Shown here piece by piece: positions 26,410-35,861 of a stretch of DNA of 64,000 nucleotides (position 1 is the first letter of the stretch; every line of letters starts with the position of its first letter). Under the pieces are notes generated by a model. It saw nothing but the letters and a program-made list of their open reading frames with translations, had not been told where the DNA came from and searched no databases. A program made the translations under genes and the position numbers. The stretch is from Flavobacteriaceae bacterium (GTDB taxonomy: Bacteria > Bacteroidota > Bacteroidia > Flavobacteriales > Flavobacteriaceae): positions 62,001 through 126,000 of the forward strand of contig CP031964.1 of the NCBI GenBank assembly GCA_003443635.1, read 5' to 3'.

Positions 26410-26443
26410 AAAAAAGCGCGATATAAATACATCGCGCTTTTTT
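26410..26443. terminator. Bidirectional terminator between hemD and pckA
   Basis: AAAAAAGCGCGAT (26410-26422) and ATCGCGCTTTTTT (26431-26443) form a perfect 13-bp stem with an 8-base loop between convergent genes. Confidence 0.92.
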
Positions 26444-26463
26444 ATTTATACTCTTTTTAATCT

Positions 26464-28074
26464 TTAACTCTCTTTTGGAGCTCCAGCTAAAATTTCATCA
26501 TTAGCATTATCTTCAAACTGCTTAAAGTTTTCTTTAAATGATCTTGCTAACTTATTTGCTGTCTCGTAATATCCTTTATCATTATTCCAAGTAGTCCTTG
26601 GACTCAATACTTCTGTAGGAACGTCAGGGCAAACCCTTGGTTGTTGTACACCAAATATAGAATGAGTATGATAATTATCCTTATTCGCTGCTTCCAAACT
26701 ACCATTCATAGCAGCAGTAATCATTGCTCTAGTATATTTTAGCTTCATTCTTGATCCCACACCATAAGGTCCTCCAGTCCAACCAGTATTTACCAACCAA
26801 ACATTTACACCAGCTTCTTGCATTTTAGCACTTAACATCTCTGCATACTTTGTAGGATGTAATGGCATAAATGGCGCACCAAAACATGCCGAAAAAGAAG
26901 GCACAGGTTCTGTAATACCTGCTTCTGTTCCAGCTACTTTAGCAGTATATCCAGAAATAAAGTGGTACGCAGCTTGACCTGGTGTTAGCTTAGAAATTGG
27001 AGGTAATACTCCAAAAGCATCAGCTGTTAAGAAAAATATATTCTTAGGATTACGTCCTATTGAAGGCACTTGAATATTATCAATATGCTCTATTGGGTAA
27101 CTTACTCGAGTATTTTGTGTAATGGTAGTATCTTCAAAATCCACAATACCACTATCGCCCATAATTACATTTTCGAGAATAGCACCACGTTTTATAGCTC
27201 TAAAAATATCTGGTTCTTTTTCTTCAGAAAGGTCAATTACTTTAGCATAACATCCTCCTTCAAAATTAAAAACTGTATTCTCATTAGTCCAACCGTGCTC
27301 ATCATCTCCAATTAGTTTACGTTCAGGATCTGCAGATAACGTTGTTTTACCAGTTCCTGATAACCCAAAGAAAATAGCAGTATCTCCATCTTCACCAACA
27401 TTAGCACTACAATGCATTGGCAACGTGTTTTTAAATACAGGAAGTATGAAATTTAAAGCTGAAAATATTCCTTTTTTAATTTCACCTGTATAGCCAGTTC
27501 CTCCAATAATGGCTGCTTTCCTTGTAAAGTCTAAAATTGCAAAATTATGCTGTCTTGTTCCATCTATTTCTGGGTTTGCCATAAATCCTGGAGCATTAAT
27601 AATTGTCCACTCAGGATCAAATGTTTTTAGTTCTTCTTCAGAAGGGCGTAAAAACATATTATAAGCAAACATATTACTCCACGGTAATTCGTTTATCACA
27701 CGAATAGTTGTTTTATAATTATGATCTGCACATGCATAACTATCTCTAACAAAAACTTCTTTGTTTGATAAATAATCGCCTAACTTATCGTATAGTTTTT
27801 CAAATTTATCACTATCAAAAGGGATATTAATATTTCCCCACCAAACTCTATCTTTAGTAACGTCATCTTTAACAATAAAACGATCCATAGGAGAGCGTCC
27901 TGTAAATTCGCCTGTATTAACTGCTAATGCTCCTGATGATGCTGCAACTCCTTGCCCACTAGACACTGAGATATCGTGAAGTTCGTCTGGTGATAGTTGA
28001 TAATTTACTTTCGCGTTTTTAATTCCGTACTTTTCTAACGAAATCGTTTTCGTCGATTGGGTATTATCTACCAT
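26464..28074 (-). CDS. pckA: ATP-dependent phosphoenolpyruvate carboxykinase
   Basis: A 536-residue gluconeogenic enzyme converting oxaloacetate and ATP to phosphoenolpyruvate. The kinase-1a P-loop GLSGTGKTTLSADP and the metal-binding block LIGDDEHGWTNENTVFNFEGGCYAKVI identify the ATP-type. The N-terminal GEFTGRSPMDRFIV and the later ENTVFNF segment agree. A TATTTTTG box lies about 27 bases upstream. It is monocistronic, bounded by the hemD terminator. Confidence 0.97.
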   Translation of the reverse strand: MVDNTQSTKTISLEKYGIKNAKVNYQLSPDELHDISVSSGQGVAASSGALAVNTGEFTGRSPMDRFIVKDDVTKDRVWWGNINIPFDSDKFEKLYDKLGDYLSNKEVFVRDSYACADHNYKTTIRVINELPWSNMFAYNMFLRPSEEELKTFDPEWTIINAPGFMANPEIDGTRQHNFAILDFTRKAAIIGGTGYTGEIKKGIFSALNFILPVFKNTLPMHCSANVGEDGDTAIFFGLSGTGKTTLSADPERKLIGDDEHGWTNENTVFNFEGGCYAKVIDLSEEKEPDIFRAIKRGAILENVIMGDSGIVDFEDTTITQNTRVSYPIEHIDNIQVPSIGRNPKNIFFLTADAFGVLPPISKLTPGQAAYHFISGYTAKVAGTEAGITEPVPSFSACFGAPFMPLHPTKYAEMLSAKMQEAGVNVWLVNTGWTGGPYGVGSRMKLKYTRAMITAAMNGSLEAANKDNYHTHSIFGVQQPRVCPDVPTEVLSPRTTWNNDKGYYETANKLARSFKENFKQFEDNANDEILAGAPKES

Positions 28075-28100
28075 AATATTTTGTTGTGTTATTTAATGCA

Positions 28101-28108
28101 CAAAAATA
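28101..28108 (-). promoter_or_regulatory. Promoter -7 box of pckA
   Basis: TATTTTTG on the minus strand, 26 bases before the pckA start. Confidence 0.5.
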
Positions 28109-28141
28109 TGAATTTTTGTAAAACCTAATTCAAAAACTGAA

Positions 28142-28531
28142 TTAATCTTCTTTTAATTTCATAAATTTTAACACCATAAGCCCCCAAGCAATTATAAGAA
28201 ATAAACCTCCTATTGGTGTTACAAAGCCTATACTCTTAAAATCAAAGCTTGTTAAATTATTTGTTGACAAGCCATAAATAGAGCCTGAAAATAAAATTAC
28301 TCCCAGAATTAATAAAATTAATAGAATTTTCTTAGTCCTTAATACTAGTTTAGAAGTAGTTCCAATAAATAAAAGCAATATCGCATGATACATCTGGTAA
28401 CGCACACCAGTCTGAAAAGTTTCAATAGCATCGTTATCAATTACTTTTTCCAGACTATGAGCTGCAAAAGCTCCCAATACTACAGCTAAGAGCCCTAAAA
28501 CACTTCCCGCTACTAATAGTTTTTTATTCAT
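28142..28531 (-). CDS. DUF423 (YgdD-like) membrane protein
   Basis: A 129-residue inner-membrane protein with four hydrophobic segments. The DUF423 signature is LGAFAAHSLEKVIDNDAIETFQTGVRYQMYH followed by a glycine-rich segment GSIYGLS and GFVTPIGGLFLIIAW. The family is widespread; E. coli YgdD is an uncharacterised member. It lies upstream of pckA on the same strand; pckA has its own promoter box in the 67-base gap. Confidence 0.88.
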   Translation of the reverse strand: MNKKLLVAGSVLGLLAVVLGAFAAHSLEKVIDNDAIETFQTGVRYQMYHAILLLFIGTTSKLVLRTKKILLILLILGVILFSGSIYGLSTNNLTSFDFKSIGFVTPIGGLFLIIAWGLMVLKFMKLKED

Positions 28532-28620
28532 ATTAATTTTTATTTTAAGTTATTAATACCAATTTCATTTTACTACATTCGTAATAGCAATTATTACAAA
28601 GCTACTCAACTATTCTGACT

Positions 28621-29985
28621 ATGCGAAAGATTTTAGTAATAGGTTCTGGTAAATCATCCTCTTACCTTATAAAATATTTTTTAGAAAAAGCTGAATCTGA
28701 AAAATTACAGCTTACCATTGGTGACATTTCTTTAGAAAATGCAAAAGAATTAATAGGGAATAACTCGAATGCAAAAGCTATTATTCTTGATGTTTTTAAT
28801 GAAGTTTCTCGTACTTCTGCTATTAAAAATGCAGATATTGTAGTATCGATGCTCCCTGCACGTTTTCATATTGAAGTTGCAAAAGATTGTATTATTTATG
28901 AAAAACATATGGTTACTGCATCTTATATTAGTAAAGAGATGCAGGCTTTAAATGATACGGCAAAGTCTAAAAATCTGGTATTTATGAACGAGATTGGTGT
29001 AGATCCAGGTATTGATCATATGAGCGCTATGCGGGTAATAGATGACATTCGTAATAAAGGAGGCGATATTATATTATTTGAGTCGTTTACTGGTGGTTTA
29101 GTAGCTCCAGAAAGTGATAACAATCTATGGAATTATAAGTTTACCTGGAATCCGAGAAATGTGGTAGTTGCTGGCCAAGGTGGAGCAGCAAAATTTTTAC
29201 AAGAAGGCACTTATAAATATATTCCTTATAATCGATTATTTAGACGTACAGAATTTTTAGAAATTGAGGGTTATGGTCGTTTCGAAGGTTATGCAAATCG
29301 TGATTCTTTAAAATATCAAAGTGTATATGGGTTAGATCACATTAAAACCTTATATCGTGGTACAATGCGTCGTATTGGTTTTAGTCGTGCGTGGAATATG
29401 TTTGTACAATTAGGAATGACAGATGATAGTTACACTATAGACGATAGTGAAAATATGAGTTATCGTGATTTTGTAAATGCATTTTTACCTTACAGTCCGA
29501 GCGATTCTGTAGAGCTAAAGTTTAGGCATGCTTTAAAAATTGATCAAGATGATATTATCTGGGAAAAACTAGAAGAATTAGATATTTTTAATTCTAAAAA
29601 AATGGTCATTCTCAAAAAAGCAACTCCTGCACAAATTCTTCAAAAAATATTAATGGATAGTTGGACACTTAGTGAAGATGATAAAGATATGATTGTGATG
29701 TATCACAAATTTGGTTATGAATTAAATGGAAAGCAACATCAAATAGATGCCACAATGGTTACTCTTGGCGAAGATCAAACTTATACTGCCATGGCAAAAA
29801 CTGTAGGTCTACCTGTTGCTATTGCAACGTTGGCTATTTTAAATAAAAAAATAACAACTCCTGGTGTACAACGCCCTATAAAACCTGAAATTTATAATCC
29901 GATTCTAGATGAATTAGAAGATTTCGGTATTGTTTTTAAAGAAAAAGAAGTTCCTTATTTAGGCTACAATCCTTTAAACGTTTAG
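28621..29985 (+). CDS. Saccharopine dehydrogenase family protein
   Basis: A 454-residue NAD(P)-dependent enzyme resembling saccharopine reductase (LYS9 type). The Rossmann loop is VIGSGKSSSYLIKYF; other blocks are MLPARFHIEVAKDCI, EIGVDPGIDHMSAM and GLVAPESDNNLWNYKFTWNPRNVV. Known members interconvert saccharopine with glutamate and aminoadipate semialdehyde in lysine breakdown. The downstream Lrp-type regulator, 90 bases away on the same strand, fits amino-acid control. A different role, for example carboxynorspermidine-type chemistry, cannot be excluded. Confidence 0.85.
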   Translation: MRKILVIGSGKSSSYLIKYFLEKAESEKLQLTIGDISLENAKELIGNNSNAKAIILDVFNEVSRTSAIKNADIVVSMLPARFHIEVAKDCIIYEKHMVTASYISKEMQALNDTAKSKNLVFMNEIGVDPGIDHMSAMRVIDDIRNKGGDIILFESFTGGLVAPESDNNLWNYKFTWNPRNVVVAGQGGAAKFLQEGTYKYIPYNRLFRRTEFLEIEGYGRFEGYANRDSLKYQSVYGLDHIKTLYRGTMRRIGFSRAWNMFVQLGMTDDSYTIDDSENMSYRDFVNAFLPYSPSDSVELKFRHALKIDQDDIIWEKLEELDIFNSKKMVILKKATPAQILQKILMDSWTLSEDDKDMIVMYHKFGYELNGKQHQIDATMVTLGEDQTYTAMAKTVGLPVAIATLAILNKKITTPGVQRPIKPEIYNPILDELEDFGIVFKEKEVPYLGYNPLNV

Positions 29986-30075
29986 GTTAAAGTGTGTTTT
30001 CAATTTACGAAAACATAGGTTTCAATTAAAAATCATTTTAGTATTTTTATCTTTTAATTTAAAATCATAATTGCT

Positions 30076-30546
30076 TTGAAGGTTACAGATCAAAATATTC
30101 GTATTGATGGGATTGATAAAAAAATACTTCGTGCTTTAATGGATGATGCCCGAACTCCAGTATTAGAAATTGCACGACAGGTAGGTATTTCTGGCGCTGC
30201 CATACATCAACGCTTACGAAAACTCGAAAAATCTAAACTTATATCTGGTTCTAAATTTGTAATTAACCCTAGGGTTTTAGGGTACACTACAATGGCATTT
30301 GTTGGTATTTTTTTAGATAAAGCCATAAGTAACCCTGATGCAGTAAGGCAATTAAAAAAAATACCCGAAGTTTTAGAGTGCCACTATACAACAGGGAATT
30401 GGAGTATTCTTATTAAAGTACTCTCAAGAGATAACGAACATTTAATGCATTTACTAAATAAAGAAATTCAAACCATTACAGGGGTATCGCGTACAGAAAC
30501 ATTTATTTCTTTAGATCAGCAGATTGACAGGCAGATTAAAATATAA
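30076..30546 (+). CDS. Lrp/AsnC-family transcriptional regulator
   Basis: A 156-residue regulator. The N-terminal helix-turn-helix spans about 12-60 (IDKKILRALMDDARTPVLEIARQVGISGAAIHQRLRKLEKSK) and the C-terminal RAM ligand-binding domain about 70-150. The start is TTG at 30076: no in-frame ATG precedes the domain, and the next Met is within the HTH. It follows the saccharopine dehydrogenase-like gene and may control it in response to lysine or another amino acid, which is an inference from context. Confidence 0.9.
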   Translation: MKVTDQNIRIDGIDKKILRALMDDARTPVLEIARQVGISGAAIHQRLRKLEKSKLISGSKFVINPRVLGYTTMAFVGIFLDKAISNPDAVRQLKKIPEVLECHYTTGNWSILIKVLSRDNEHLMHLLNKEIQTITGVSRTETFISLDQQIDRQIKI

Positions 30547-30551
30547 AGCAA

Positions 30552-30583
30552 AAAAGCCTCTTAAAGTATTATAAGAAGCTTTT
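30552..30583. terminator. Terminator between the Lrp gene and the YugP-type peptidase gene
   Basis: AAAAGCCTCTTA and TAAGAAGCTTTT form a 12-base stem with one mismatch and an 8-base loop between convergent genes. Confidence 0.75.
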
Positions 30584-30604
30584 GTATTATAAAATTGCTG
30601 TTAT

Positions 30605-31303
30605 TTAATCTCTGCTGGCAAATATCTGAAATCCCCAGTATGCTAAGTTTGCTAAAGCACCAAGTGCAGCAACTAAATAGGTTCTCGCTGCCCATTTAAG
30701 TGCATCTTCAGCACCTTTATATTCTTCCTGAGAGACCATATGTTTGTTTTGTAACCATGCTAAAGCTCTATTACTCGCATCATACTCTACAGGTAATGTA
30801 ATAAAGCTAAATAATGTTGCAAAACCCATCATTATAAATCCAGCTACAGCAATATAAAAGCCTCCACCACCAATTGCATTAGTAGCCATTAATACTACAC
30901 CACCAATAACAATCCATTGCGACATCCCAGAAGTAATACTTACCATAGGTACTAATGTAGAACGCATTTGCAACCAACCATATGCTTGCGCATGTTGTAC
31001 TGCATGCCCGCATTCGTGTGCTGCCACTGCTGCTGCTGCTGCATTACGTTGATTATATACCGATTCGCTTAGGTTAACTGTTTTATTTTTAGGGTTATAG
31101 TGATCTGTTAATCGTCCTGCGGTAGATACCACTTTCACATCTGTAATACCATGATCTGCTAACATTTTTTCAGCAATCTCTGCACCACTCATACCATTAC
31201 GCAATTGCTTTTTAGAATAAAATGCAAACTTTCGTTTTAATTGATTACTTACCAACCAACTTATTAAAGCTACTGCTCCAATAATTATATAATAATTCAT
31301 CAT
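30605..31303 (-). CDS. YugP-type neutral zinc metallopeptidase, membrane-bound
   Basis: A 232-residue membrane protein with a zinc-protease motif HECGH (H96, E97, H100) in AAHECGHAVQHAQ. An N-terminal membrane helix (about 3-20) and hydrophobic segments near 125-145 and 150-172 frame it, followed by TLPVEYDASNRALAWL, typical of the YugP family. Such proteins are widespread and little studied. A REP-like palindrome lies between this gene and leuS. Confidence 0.87.
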   Translation of the reverse strand: MMNYYIIIGAVALISWLVSNQLKRKFAFYSKKQLRNGMSGAEIAEKMLADHGITDVKVVSTAGRLTDHYNPKNKTVNLSESVYNQRNAAAAAVAAHECGHAVQHAQAYGWLQMRSTLVPMVSITSGMSQWIVIGGVVLMATNAIGGGGFYIAVAGFIMMGFATLFSFITLPVEYDASNRALAWLQNKHMVSQEEYKGAEDALKWAARTYLVAALGALANLAYWGFQIFASRD

Positions 31304-31392
31304 ATCTCTTTATTTTTTAAGGTTCTTAATCTACACTAAAGATAACAAAAATAACGCCAGTTTAGTATTCAGAAATTTTGTCAGTAAGCCGT

Positions 31393-31466
31393 GTCATTGC
31401 GAATGCAGTAAAACAATCTCTAAAATAATAAAAAGATTACCACGTCGCTTCACTCCTCGTAATGAC
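31393..31466. repeat. REP-like palindromic element downstream of leuS
   Basis: A 74-base stretch starting GTCATTGCGA and ending TCGTAATGAC. The ends are inverted copies with one G-T difference, and inner parts (AACAATCTC ... AGATTACCACGTCG) can also pair. The layout matches the dispersed GTCATTGCGAG...CTCGCAATGAC palindromes common in bacterial intergenic DNA. It ends one base before the leuS stop codon at 31468. Confidence 0.65.
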
Positions 31467-31467
31467 G

Positions 31468-34400
31468 TTAACCAACAACATTTACAATCTTACCAGGAAC
31501 AACAATCACTTTTTTAGGAATTCGACCTTGTAATTGCGCTTGTGTTTTTTCGTGCGCCATAACTGTCGCTTCAATATCATCTTTACTCATATCCAGAGGT
31601 AACTCCAAAGTAAAACGCATTTTACCATTAAATGAGATTGGATAGTTTTTACTGTTTTCTACCAAATGACTTTCATCAAATATTGGAAAAGCAGCTATAG
31701 AAATAGATTCTGTATTTCCTAATTGCGCCCATAACTCTTCAGCAATATGTGGTGCATACGGAGAAATCAATACTAGTAATGGTTCTAAAATAGATTTACT
31801 TGTACATTTTTGAGTAGTTAACTCATTAACTGCAATCATAAAAGTAGATACCGAGGTATTAAACGAGAAACTCTCAATATCTTCTTCTACTTTTTTAATG
31901 GTTTTATGTAATGTTTTTAAATTGTCTTTTGTTGGTTCTGCATCATTAACATTCAATTCGCTTTCTCCAACATATAATTTCCATAATTTTTTAAGAAAAC
32001 TATGTACACCTGTAATCCCCGCTGTATTCCAAGGTTTAGATTGTTCTAATGGACCTAAAAACATTTCGTAAAGACGTAAACTATCAGCGCCATATTGCTC
32101 ACATATGTTATCTGGGTTGACGACATTGTATTTAGATTTAGACATTTTTTCGACATCTCTAAAAACTTTAAACAAATTTTCTTTAGAGATTAACTTAGCA
32201 TTCTCGTATTCAACTCTCCAACTTCTAAAATCTTCAATCTTAAGTTCATCTGTATATTTATAACTCGATACATCTTTAATAACTTTCAAAAACTGTATAT
32301 CTATATGATAAGGATTGATTGTTAAGGTTATATTTTCATTAAACCCTAATTCTTTAAACTTATTTTTTAAAGGTTCAATTTCATTGGCCTTAATAAATAT
32401 TGGGAATTTTTTAAATTGCTTATTAAAAGCCTCTTCCAAATACTCAAAAGAAATAAATGTATTTGAAAATGTATTTTCCAAATTCTTAATTACTTCTTTT
32501 CTTTTATTTAAATCTTCTAAATCTAATACAATTGCATCAGAGTTTTGATTTTCATCTTCTCCATAAGTAAGAGCAAAATCTGTAATTTTACACACAAAAG
32601 CACTCGTCCCCAAGATCATCCCTTGATTAATGAGTTTTTTAAACGGCTCATCTACGCCTACAAAACCTCTGTCTTTCATAAACTTTACCCAAAAACGTGA
32701 GTATAATAGATGCCCCGTAGCATGCTCGCTTCCGCCAATATATAAATCTACATTTTTCCAATACTTTAATGCTTCTTCACTAGCAAAGATTTCATCTCGC
32801 ATAGCATCTTCCATATAACGGAAGAAATACCACGAGCTTCCTGCCCATCCTGGCATGGTATTTAACTCTAATGGAAAAATTGTTTTACCATCAATTAAAT
32901 CGTTTGAAACAACTTTATTTGTATTAGTATCCCAAGCCCAAGTAATTGCATTTCCTAATGGTGGTTCTCCTGTTTTTGTTGGTAAATACTTTTCTACTTC
33001 AGGTAATTTAATAGGTAGATGTGCTACATCTATCATTTGAGGCATTCCATTTACATAATATACCGGGAATGGTTCTCCCCAATAACGTTGACGAGAGAAT
33101 ACAGCGTCACGTAATCTGTAATTGGTTTTTCCTTTTCCGTGTCCAATTTTTTCTAATTCAAAAATGGCACGTTTTAGTGCTTTTTTATATGGTAATCCGT
33201 TTAAGAAATCACTATTAGCAATTACTGTATTGTCTTTATCTACATGTGCTGCTTCACTTATGTCAACTCCTTCAAAAACGTTAGGAATCTCTATTCCGAA
33301 ATGATTAGCAAAATCATAATCTCTCTGATCCCCACAAGGTACCGCCATCACCGCTCCTGTTCCATAGCTTGCCAGTACATAATCGCCAATCCAGATTTGT
33401 ATAGGTTGCTTTGTAAATGGATGTTCTGCATAGGCTCCTGTAAATACTCCCGAAATGGTTTTTACATCTGCCATACGATCACGCTCACTACGTTTTGTAG
33501 TCGCTTCTACATATTCTTTAATGGCGTCTTGTTGTTCTGGAGTTGTAATTTTAGTCACCAATTCATGTTCTGGAGCTAAGGTTAAAAAATTAGCTCCAAA
33601 AATGGTATCTGGACGTGTGGTGAATACTTCTATCTGTTCGTCATGATTATTCACATTAAATGTAACAGATGCGCCAACAGATTTTCCTATCCAATTTGTT
33701 TGAGAATCTTTTAAGGGTTGTGGCCAGTCAATCGTATCCAAACTTTTAAGTAATCGTTCAGCATAAGCAGAGATACGCATACTCCATTGTGTCATTTTTT
33801 TACGAACTACAGGATGACCACCACGTTCGGACACACCGTTTACAATCTCATCATTTGCTAAAACTGTTCCCAATGCAGGACACCAGTTCACTTCACTTTC
33901 AGCTAAATAAGTCAGTCTATATTTAAGCAATATTTCTTGCTGTGCTTCAGAAGACATTCCTCGCCAAGTTTCGGCAGAAAACAATTCTATATCGTCATCA
34001 CATTCAGCATTAATATTAGCATTTCCTTTCGTAGAAAAAATATCTATCAAATCAGAAATTAATTCTGCTTTATTTGTGTTTTTATTATACCAAGAATTAA
34101 ATAATTCTATAAAAATCCATTGGGTCCACTTATAATATTCTGGACTCGAAGTACGTACTTCTCTAGACCAATCGAATGAAAATCCGATCTGATCTAATTG
34201 ACGACGATAGGTTTTTATATTTTCTTCTGTGGTTACAGCAGGATGTTGACCCGTTTGAATTGCATACTGCTCAGCAGGTAATCCAAAACTATCATATCCT
34301 TGTGGGTGTAATACATTAAATCCTTTGTGACGTTTGTAACGCGCATAAATATCTGAAGCAATATAGCCTAAAGGATGGCCTACGTGTAGGCCTGCGCCAC

Positions 34401-34527
34401 TTGGATAAGGGAACATATCCATCACGTAGTATTTAGGTTTATCTGATTTATTACTAGCTTTAAATGTTTGATTGTCTAACCAAAATTTTTGCCATTTTTT
34501 TTCTATCGAATTGAAATCGTATTTCAT
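31468..34527 (-). CDS. leuS: Leucyl-tRNA synthetase with enlarged leucine-specific domain
   Basis: Class I synthetase of 1019 residues charging tRNA-Leu, with editing domain. HIGH motif HVGH lies in PYPSGAGLHVGHPLGY; KMSKS is at 794-798. The editing domain contains TRPDTIFGAN. A block around 150-180 (STKGNANINAECDDDIELFSAE) is a known lineage feature. Between GMILG (637) and KMSKS there are about 155 residues, with a stretch rich in Asn, Lys and Glu. The corresponding flavobacterial segment I know is near 75 residues, so about 75-80 residues are extra. REP-like palindromes flank the gene on both sides. It is monocistronic. Confidence 0.96.
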   Translation of the reverse strand: MKYDFNSIEKKWQKFWLDNQTFKASNKSDKPKYYVMDMFPYPSGAGLHVGHPLGYIASDIYARYKRHKGFNVLHPQGYDSFGLPAEQYAIQTGQHPAVTTEENIKTYRRQLDQIGFSFDWSREVRTSSPEYYKWTQWIFIELFNSWYNKNTNKAELISDLIDIFSTKGNANINAECDDDIELFSAETWRGMSSEAQQEILLKYRLTYLAESEVNWCPALGTVLANDEIVNGVSERGGHPVVRKKMTQWSMRISAYAERLLKSLDTIDWPQPLKDSQTNWIGKSVGASVTFNVNNHDEQIEVFTTRPDTIFGANFLTLAPEHELVTKITTPEQQDAIKEYVEATTKRSERDRMADVKTISGVFTGAYAEHPFTKQPIQIWIGDYVLASYGTGAVMAVPCGDQRDYDFANHFGIEIPNVFEGVDISEAAHVDKDNTVIANSDFLNGLPYKKALKRAIFELEKIGHGKGKTNYRLRDAVFSRQRYWGEPFPVYYVNGMPQMIDVAHLPIKLPEVEKYLPTKTGEPPLGNAITWAWDTNTNKVVSNDLIDGKTIFPLELNTMPGWAGSSWYFFRYMEDAMRDEIFASEEALKYWKNVDLYIGGSEHATGHLLYSRFWVKFMKDRGFVGVDEPFKKLINQGMILGTSAFVCKITDFALTYGEDENQNSDAIVLDLEDLNKRKEVIKNLENTFSNTFISFEYLEEAFNKQFKKFPIFIKANEIEPLKNKFKELGFNENITLTINPYHIDIQFLKVIKDVSSYKYTDELKIEDFRSWRVEYENAKLISKENLFKVFRDVEKMSKSKYNVVNPDNICEQYGADSLRLYEMFLGPLEQSKPWNTAGITGVHSFLKKLWKLYVGESELNVNDAEPTKDNLKTLHKTIKKVEEDIESFSFNTSVSTFMIAVNELTTQKCTSKSILEPLLVLISPYAPHIAEELWAQLGNTESISIAAFPIFDESHLVENSKNYPISFNGKMRFTLELPLDMSKDDIEATVMAHEKTQAQLQGRIPKKVIVVPGKIVNVVG

Positions 34528-34548
34528 TGTAATCTTATAGATATCTTC

Positions 34549-34622
34549 GTCATTATGAAAGTGTTAATCTTTTAATCTAAAACTTAAAGTTAAACAGACT
34601 CGCGCGCTTTACTAGGAATGAC
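34549..34622. repeat. Degenerate REP-like element upstream of leuS
   Basis: Starts GTCATT and ends AATGAC, with a total length of 74 bases, the same as the element at 31393-31466. The right half (GACTCGCGCGCTTTACTAGGAATGAC with spacing) resembles another REP class; the inner pairing is poor. It lies in the 5' region of leuS. Confidence 0.4.
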
Positions 34623-34719
34623 AAATTTTAAAGCTGCAAATTTACATTTTAAATAGTATACTATAAAACCTTTGGTTCTAATTTATAAATCCCATTAAAA
34701 GGTTAATAATTATCTTTTA

Positions 34720-34737
34720 GTAGAAAGTAATTTCTAC
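34720..34737. promoter_or_regulatory. Candidate operator palindrome at the EamA gene promoter
   Basis: GTAGAAA-GTAA-TTTCTAC, a perfect 7-base inverted repeat whose right arm enters the -7 box at 34735. The position suits a repressor. Confidence 0.45.
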
Positions 34738-34743
34738 TTTTGC
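34735..34743 (+). promoter_or_regulatory. Promoter -7 box of the EamA transporter gene
   Basis: TACTTTTGC, 22 bases before the TTG start at 34766. Confidence 0.55.
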
Positions 34744-34765
34744 GCTCATCATTAAATTTCAAGTA

Positions 34766-35695
34766 TTGGGAATACAGAATTACAAAGCACATATTGCATT
34801 ACTTGGCGCAAATATTATTTACGGTGCCAATTACCTTATTGCTAAAGGAGTGATGCCTAATAAAATTGGACCTGCTGCTTTTGTATTTCTTAGAATTTTA
34901 GGAGCTAGTATTTTATTCTGGCTGATAAAATCATTTATAAAAGAACGTGTTGAGAAAAAAGATCTTTGGCGTTTGGTAATATGTGGTCTTTTAGGAGTTG
35001 CTACCAATCAGCTATTATTTTTTCATGGATTAAACCTGACGTCTCCAATTGATGCTTCTATAATTATTACATTTATCCCTGTGATGGTACTTATTTTTAG
35101 TGCTCTTATTCTTAAAGAACGAGTTACTACTAATAAGGTATTAGGAATTACTATAGGAGGTATTGGTGCTATATTTTTAGTTTGGTATGGTAAAAGCTCG
35201 GGAGGCACAAGTTCTCTTTTAGGGAATTTACTGGTATTTATTAATGCAAGTTCTTACGCTATGTACTTAGTACTTGTAAAACCTTTAATGAAAAAATATA
35301 ATAGCCTTACAGTAATTTCCTGGGTGTTTTTGTTTGGGTTTGTATTTATGTTCCCTTTTGGAATAAGTGATATGTTATCTACCGATTTTTCAACCTTTAC
35401 ATTAAACACATATCTCGCTGTAGCATTTGTAGTAGTTGGCACTACATTTTTAGCTTATTTGTTTAATATTTATGCCTTAAAACAAGTATCTCCATCTGTT
35501 ACCGGAAGCTATACTTATGTGCAGCCTGCCGTGAGTTTTATTATGGTAAGTATTTATGCTTATGCATTTAATAACACTGAATATGCTCAGGATATTAATT
35601 TAGTGAAAATATTAAGCTGCGCTCTTGTAGTTTCTGGGGTATATTTAATAAGCTTGAAACCGAAAAAAGAAAAGCTAAACCAAAAATTCAAGTGA
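34766..35695 (+). CDS. EamA-family (DMT) transporter
   Basis: A 309-residue inner-membrane protein with ten hydrophobic helices in two similar EamA halves. NIIYGANYLIAKGVMP opens the first, and FLAYLFNIYALKQVSPSVTGSYTYVQPAVSFIM marks the second. The family exports metabolites such as amino acids, riboflavin or nucleobases; the substrate is unknown. The start is TTG at 34766; no earlier in-frame ATG exists and the next Met (residue 29) would cut the first helix. A palindrome overlapping the promoter suggests inducible expression. Confidence 0.88.
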   Translation: MGIQNYKAHIALLGANIIYGANYLIAKGVMPNKIGPAAFVFLRILGASILFWLIKSFIKERVEKKDLWRLVICGLLGVATNQLLFFHGLNLTSPIDASIIITFIPVMVLIFSALILKERVTTNKVLGITIGGIGAIFLVWYGKSSGGTSSLLGNLLVFINASSYAMYLVLVKPLMKKYNSLTVISWVFLFGFVFMFPFGISDMLSTDFSTFTLNTYLAVAFVVVGTTFLAYLFNIYALKQVSPSVTGSYTYVQPAVSFIMVSIYAYAFNNTEYAQDINLVKILSCALVVSGVYLISLKPKKEKLNQKFK

Positions 35696-35861
35696 TTGAA
35701 AACCATAATCCAGAGCAAGAGATTTTAAAATCGTGAAATAAATAATTATCTATTTACACTACAAAAAGACACATCTCATAACAATGTTAATAGTTTAAAC
35801 GTTCTAATCCTTTAAGAATTAGATTTCTTTTATATTTTTACCTGCATATCCAATTCATCAT

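Noticed and set aside
33244-33579. Plus-strand ORFs inside leuS
   Set aside because: Opposite-strand shadows of a long coding gene; composition reflects reverse codons.
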